From assembly GCA_046756445.1 (NCBI GenBank), contig JBHHWI010000032.1, positions 1 through 26,755 of the forward strand: a stretch of DNA of 26,755 nucleotides. The letters run 5' to 3'. The DNA comes from JACZWL01 sp046756445 (GTDB taxonomy: Bacteria; Pseudomonadota; Gammaproteobacteria; Steroidobacterales; Woeseiaceae). Shown piece by piece: positions 25,767 through 26,755 of this stretch (position 1 is its first letter; every line of letters begins with the position of its first letter). A model generated the notes under the pieces. That model saw only the letters and a program-made list of their open reading frames with translations. It had not been told where the DNA came from and ran no database searches. Position numbers and translations under genes: made by a program.

Positions 25767-26755
25767 CTATTCGGATTTCAAGGCACGGCCCATCAACGCA
25801 GTCACTGCTTCACGCGGCGCGAGGTCTTCGTAGAGAATCTGATAAAGCAGGATACAGATAGGCATTTCGACGCCCTCGCGTTCGGCAACTTTGCGGACGG
25901 CTTTGGCTGCGAGCACACCCTCTACGACCTGCTGAATTTCCTGTTGCGCCTCGGCGATAGTCTTGCCGGCGGCAAGGGCGAGCCCCATGCGGCGATTTCT
26001 GGAGAGGTTGTCGGTGCAAGTCAGGACGAGGTCACCCATGCCGGCGAGGCCCATGAAAGTGGCCGGCTTTGCGCCGAGGGCGAGACCGAGCCGGGTCATT
26101 TCCACGAGGCCGCGGTTGATCAGTGCGACCCGGGTATTGGCGCCGAAGCCCAGGCCGTCGGAGAGCCCGGCGGCGATGGCCAGCACGTTTTTTACCGCGC
26201 CACCGACTTCGACGCCGATCATGTCGTTTGCCGTGTAAGCACGAAAGCTATCGCTGGATAGTTCTTCAGCCAGGTCATTTGCGAATTGACCGTCGTTTGC
26301 CGCAATCGTCATCGCGGTGGGCAGGCCTGCGGCGACTTCCTTCGCGAACGTCGGTCCGGAGAGGACGGCCACCGGCCGTCTCGGACCGAGGAGTTCTTCT
26401 GCAACCTGATGAGGCAACAGCCCCGTGCTGAGCTCGAAGCCCTTGGTCGCCCAGCAGATTCGCATGTCAGTGCCGAGCAGTGGTCGCAGAGTCTGAAGCG
26501 TGTCGCGGAAGCCGTGACTGGGCACGACGATCAGAATGTCCCGGACGGCGTCCAGGCACTTTTCGAAGCTCGTTTCCGGGTGAAGGTTGTCCGGGAATTC
26601 AATTCCCGGGAGATAACGCGCATTGACGCGTTCTTTGGTGATCTTTTCCAGATGAGGGGTGTCGATGTCCCAGAGATTGACGATACGGCCGCCGTGGGCG
26701 AGCTGCAGCGCCAGCGCCGTGCCCCAGGAACCGGCACCGATAACTGCGATTGGCT
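25767..26755 (-). CDS. gpsA: Glycerol-3-phosphate dehydrogenase [NAD(P)+], 5' end outside window
   Basis: Cytosolic enzyme reducing dihydroxyacetone phosphate to sn-glycerol 3-phosphate, the backbone for phospholipids; the plsC-like gene at 15567 acts later in that pathway. The frame runs to the right edge without a start; its first visible residues, PIAVIGAGSWGTALALQLA, hold the NAD(P)-binding GxGxxG, so only a handful of N-terminal residues are missing. Other motifs: VVPSHGF, ATKGFE, LSGPTFAKEVAAGLPTA, GGAVKNVLAIAAG with the catalytic lysine, the GFGANT(R) and GLAGMGDLVLTCTDNLSRNRRMG segments, and VVEGV. The C-terminus is complete and ends GRALKSE. A 759-bp frame beginning at an internal start (26525) is only part of this gene. 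Confidence 0.96.
   Translation of the reverse strand, partial: PIAVIGAGSWGTALALQLAHGGRIVNLWDIDTPHLEKITKERVNARYLPGIEFPDNLHPETSFEKCLDAVRDILIVVPSHGFRDTLQTLRPLLGTDMRICWATKGFELSTGLLPHQVAEELLGPRRPVAVLSGPTFAKEVAAGLPTAMTIAANDGQFANDLAEELSSDSFRAYTANDMIGVEVGGAVKNVLAIAAGLSDGLGFGANTRVALINRGLVEMTRLGLALGAKPATFMGLAGMGDLVLTCTDNLSRNRRMGLALAAGKTIAEAQQEIQQVVEGVLAAKAVRKVAEREGVEMPICILLYQILYEDLAPREAVTALMGRALKSE

Overview
The window is a chromosomal replication-origin neighbourhood of a gammaproteobacterium. The core order rpmH/dnaA/dnaN/recF/gyrB, with mnmG, mnmE, yidC and rnpA on one side and glyQS, plsC-like and glnA-ntrBC on the other, is the classic gammaproteobacterial layout. Tetrameric-type glycyl-tRNA synthetase (GlyQ+GlyS), a GyrB of about 810 residues and NtrC/sigma-54 control of glnA all fit. 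DNA is GC-rich. I cannot name the genus; a marine or free-living lineage outside the enterics is an inference. No tRNA, rRNA, CRISPR, insertion sequence or prophage was seen. Almost every base is explained by genes, and no gap exceeds 300 bases.

Layout. 1-1947 (minus): mnmG, followed past the left edge by the apparent start of rsmG; the junction carries a 26-bp tandem duplication. 2057-5423 (plus): a translationally coupled three-gene cassette of an exported TAP-type alpha/beta hydrolase and a NatA/NatB-like ABC exporter, sitting between mnmG and mnmE. 5449-9082 (minus): rpmH-rnpA-yidC-mnmE from a clear sigma-70 promoter, with no yidD between rnpA and yidC. 9262-15584 (plus): dnaA, a candidate oriC of about 208 bp with two perfect inverted DnaA boxes, dnaN, recF, gyrB. 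15567-19312 (minus): glyQ-glyS-plsC-like acyltransferase, overlapping gyrB tail to tail. 19316-24048 (plus): the nitrogen-control block, with two NtrC enhancer sites, a consensus IHF box and a -24/-12 promoter ahead of glnA, then a hairpin, a DUF4124 envelope protein, ntrB and ntrC. 24074-26755: class 1B-type dihydroorotate dehydrogenase (minus), trmL (plus), a small membrane protein (minus) and 5'-truncated gpsA (minus).

The genes cover replication initiation and DNA topology (dnaA, dnaN, recF, gyrB), tRNA wobble modification (mnmE+mnmG as partners, trmL), RNase P and ribosome protein L34, membrane protein insertion (yidC), phospholipid synthesis (gpsA, plsC-like), glycine tRNA charging, pyrimidine synthesis, and nitrogen assimilation with its own regulators beside the regulated gene.

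Most of the window is ordinary core genome. The points most worth a second look are the duplicated mnmG/rsmG junction, the hydrolase-NatAB cassette, the enhancer/IHF/sigma-54 array of glnA, the class 1B DHODH without a visible PyrK, and two conserved genes (rnpA, ntrB) whose family homology begins upstream of any ATG/GTG/TTG start.
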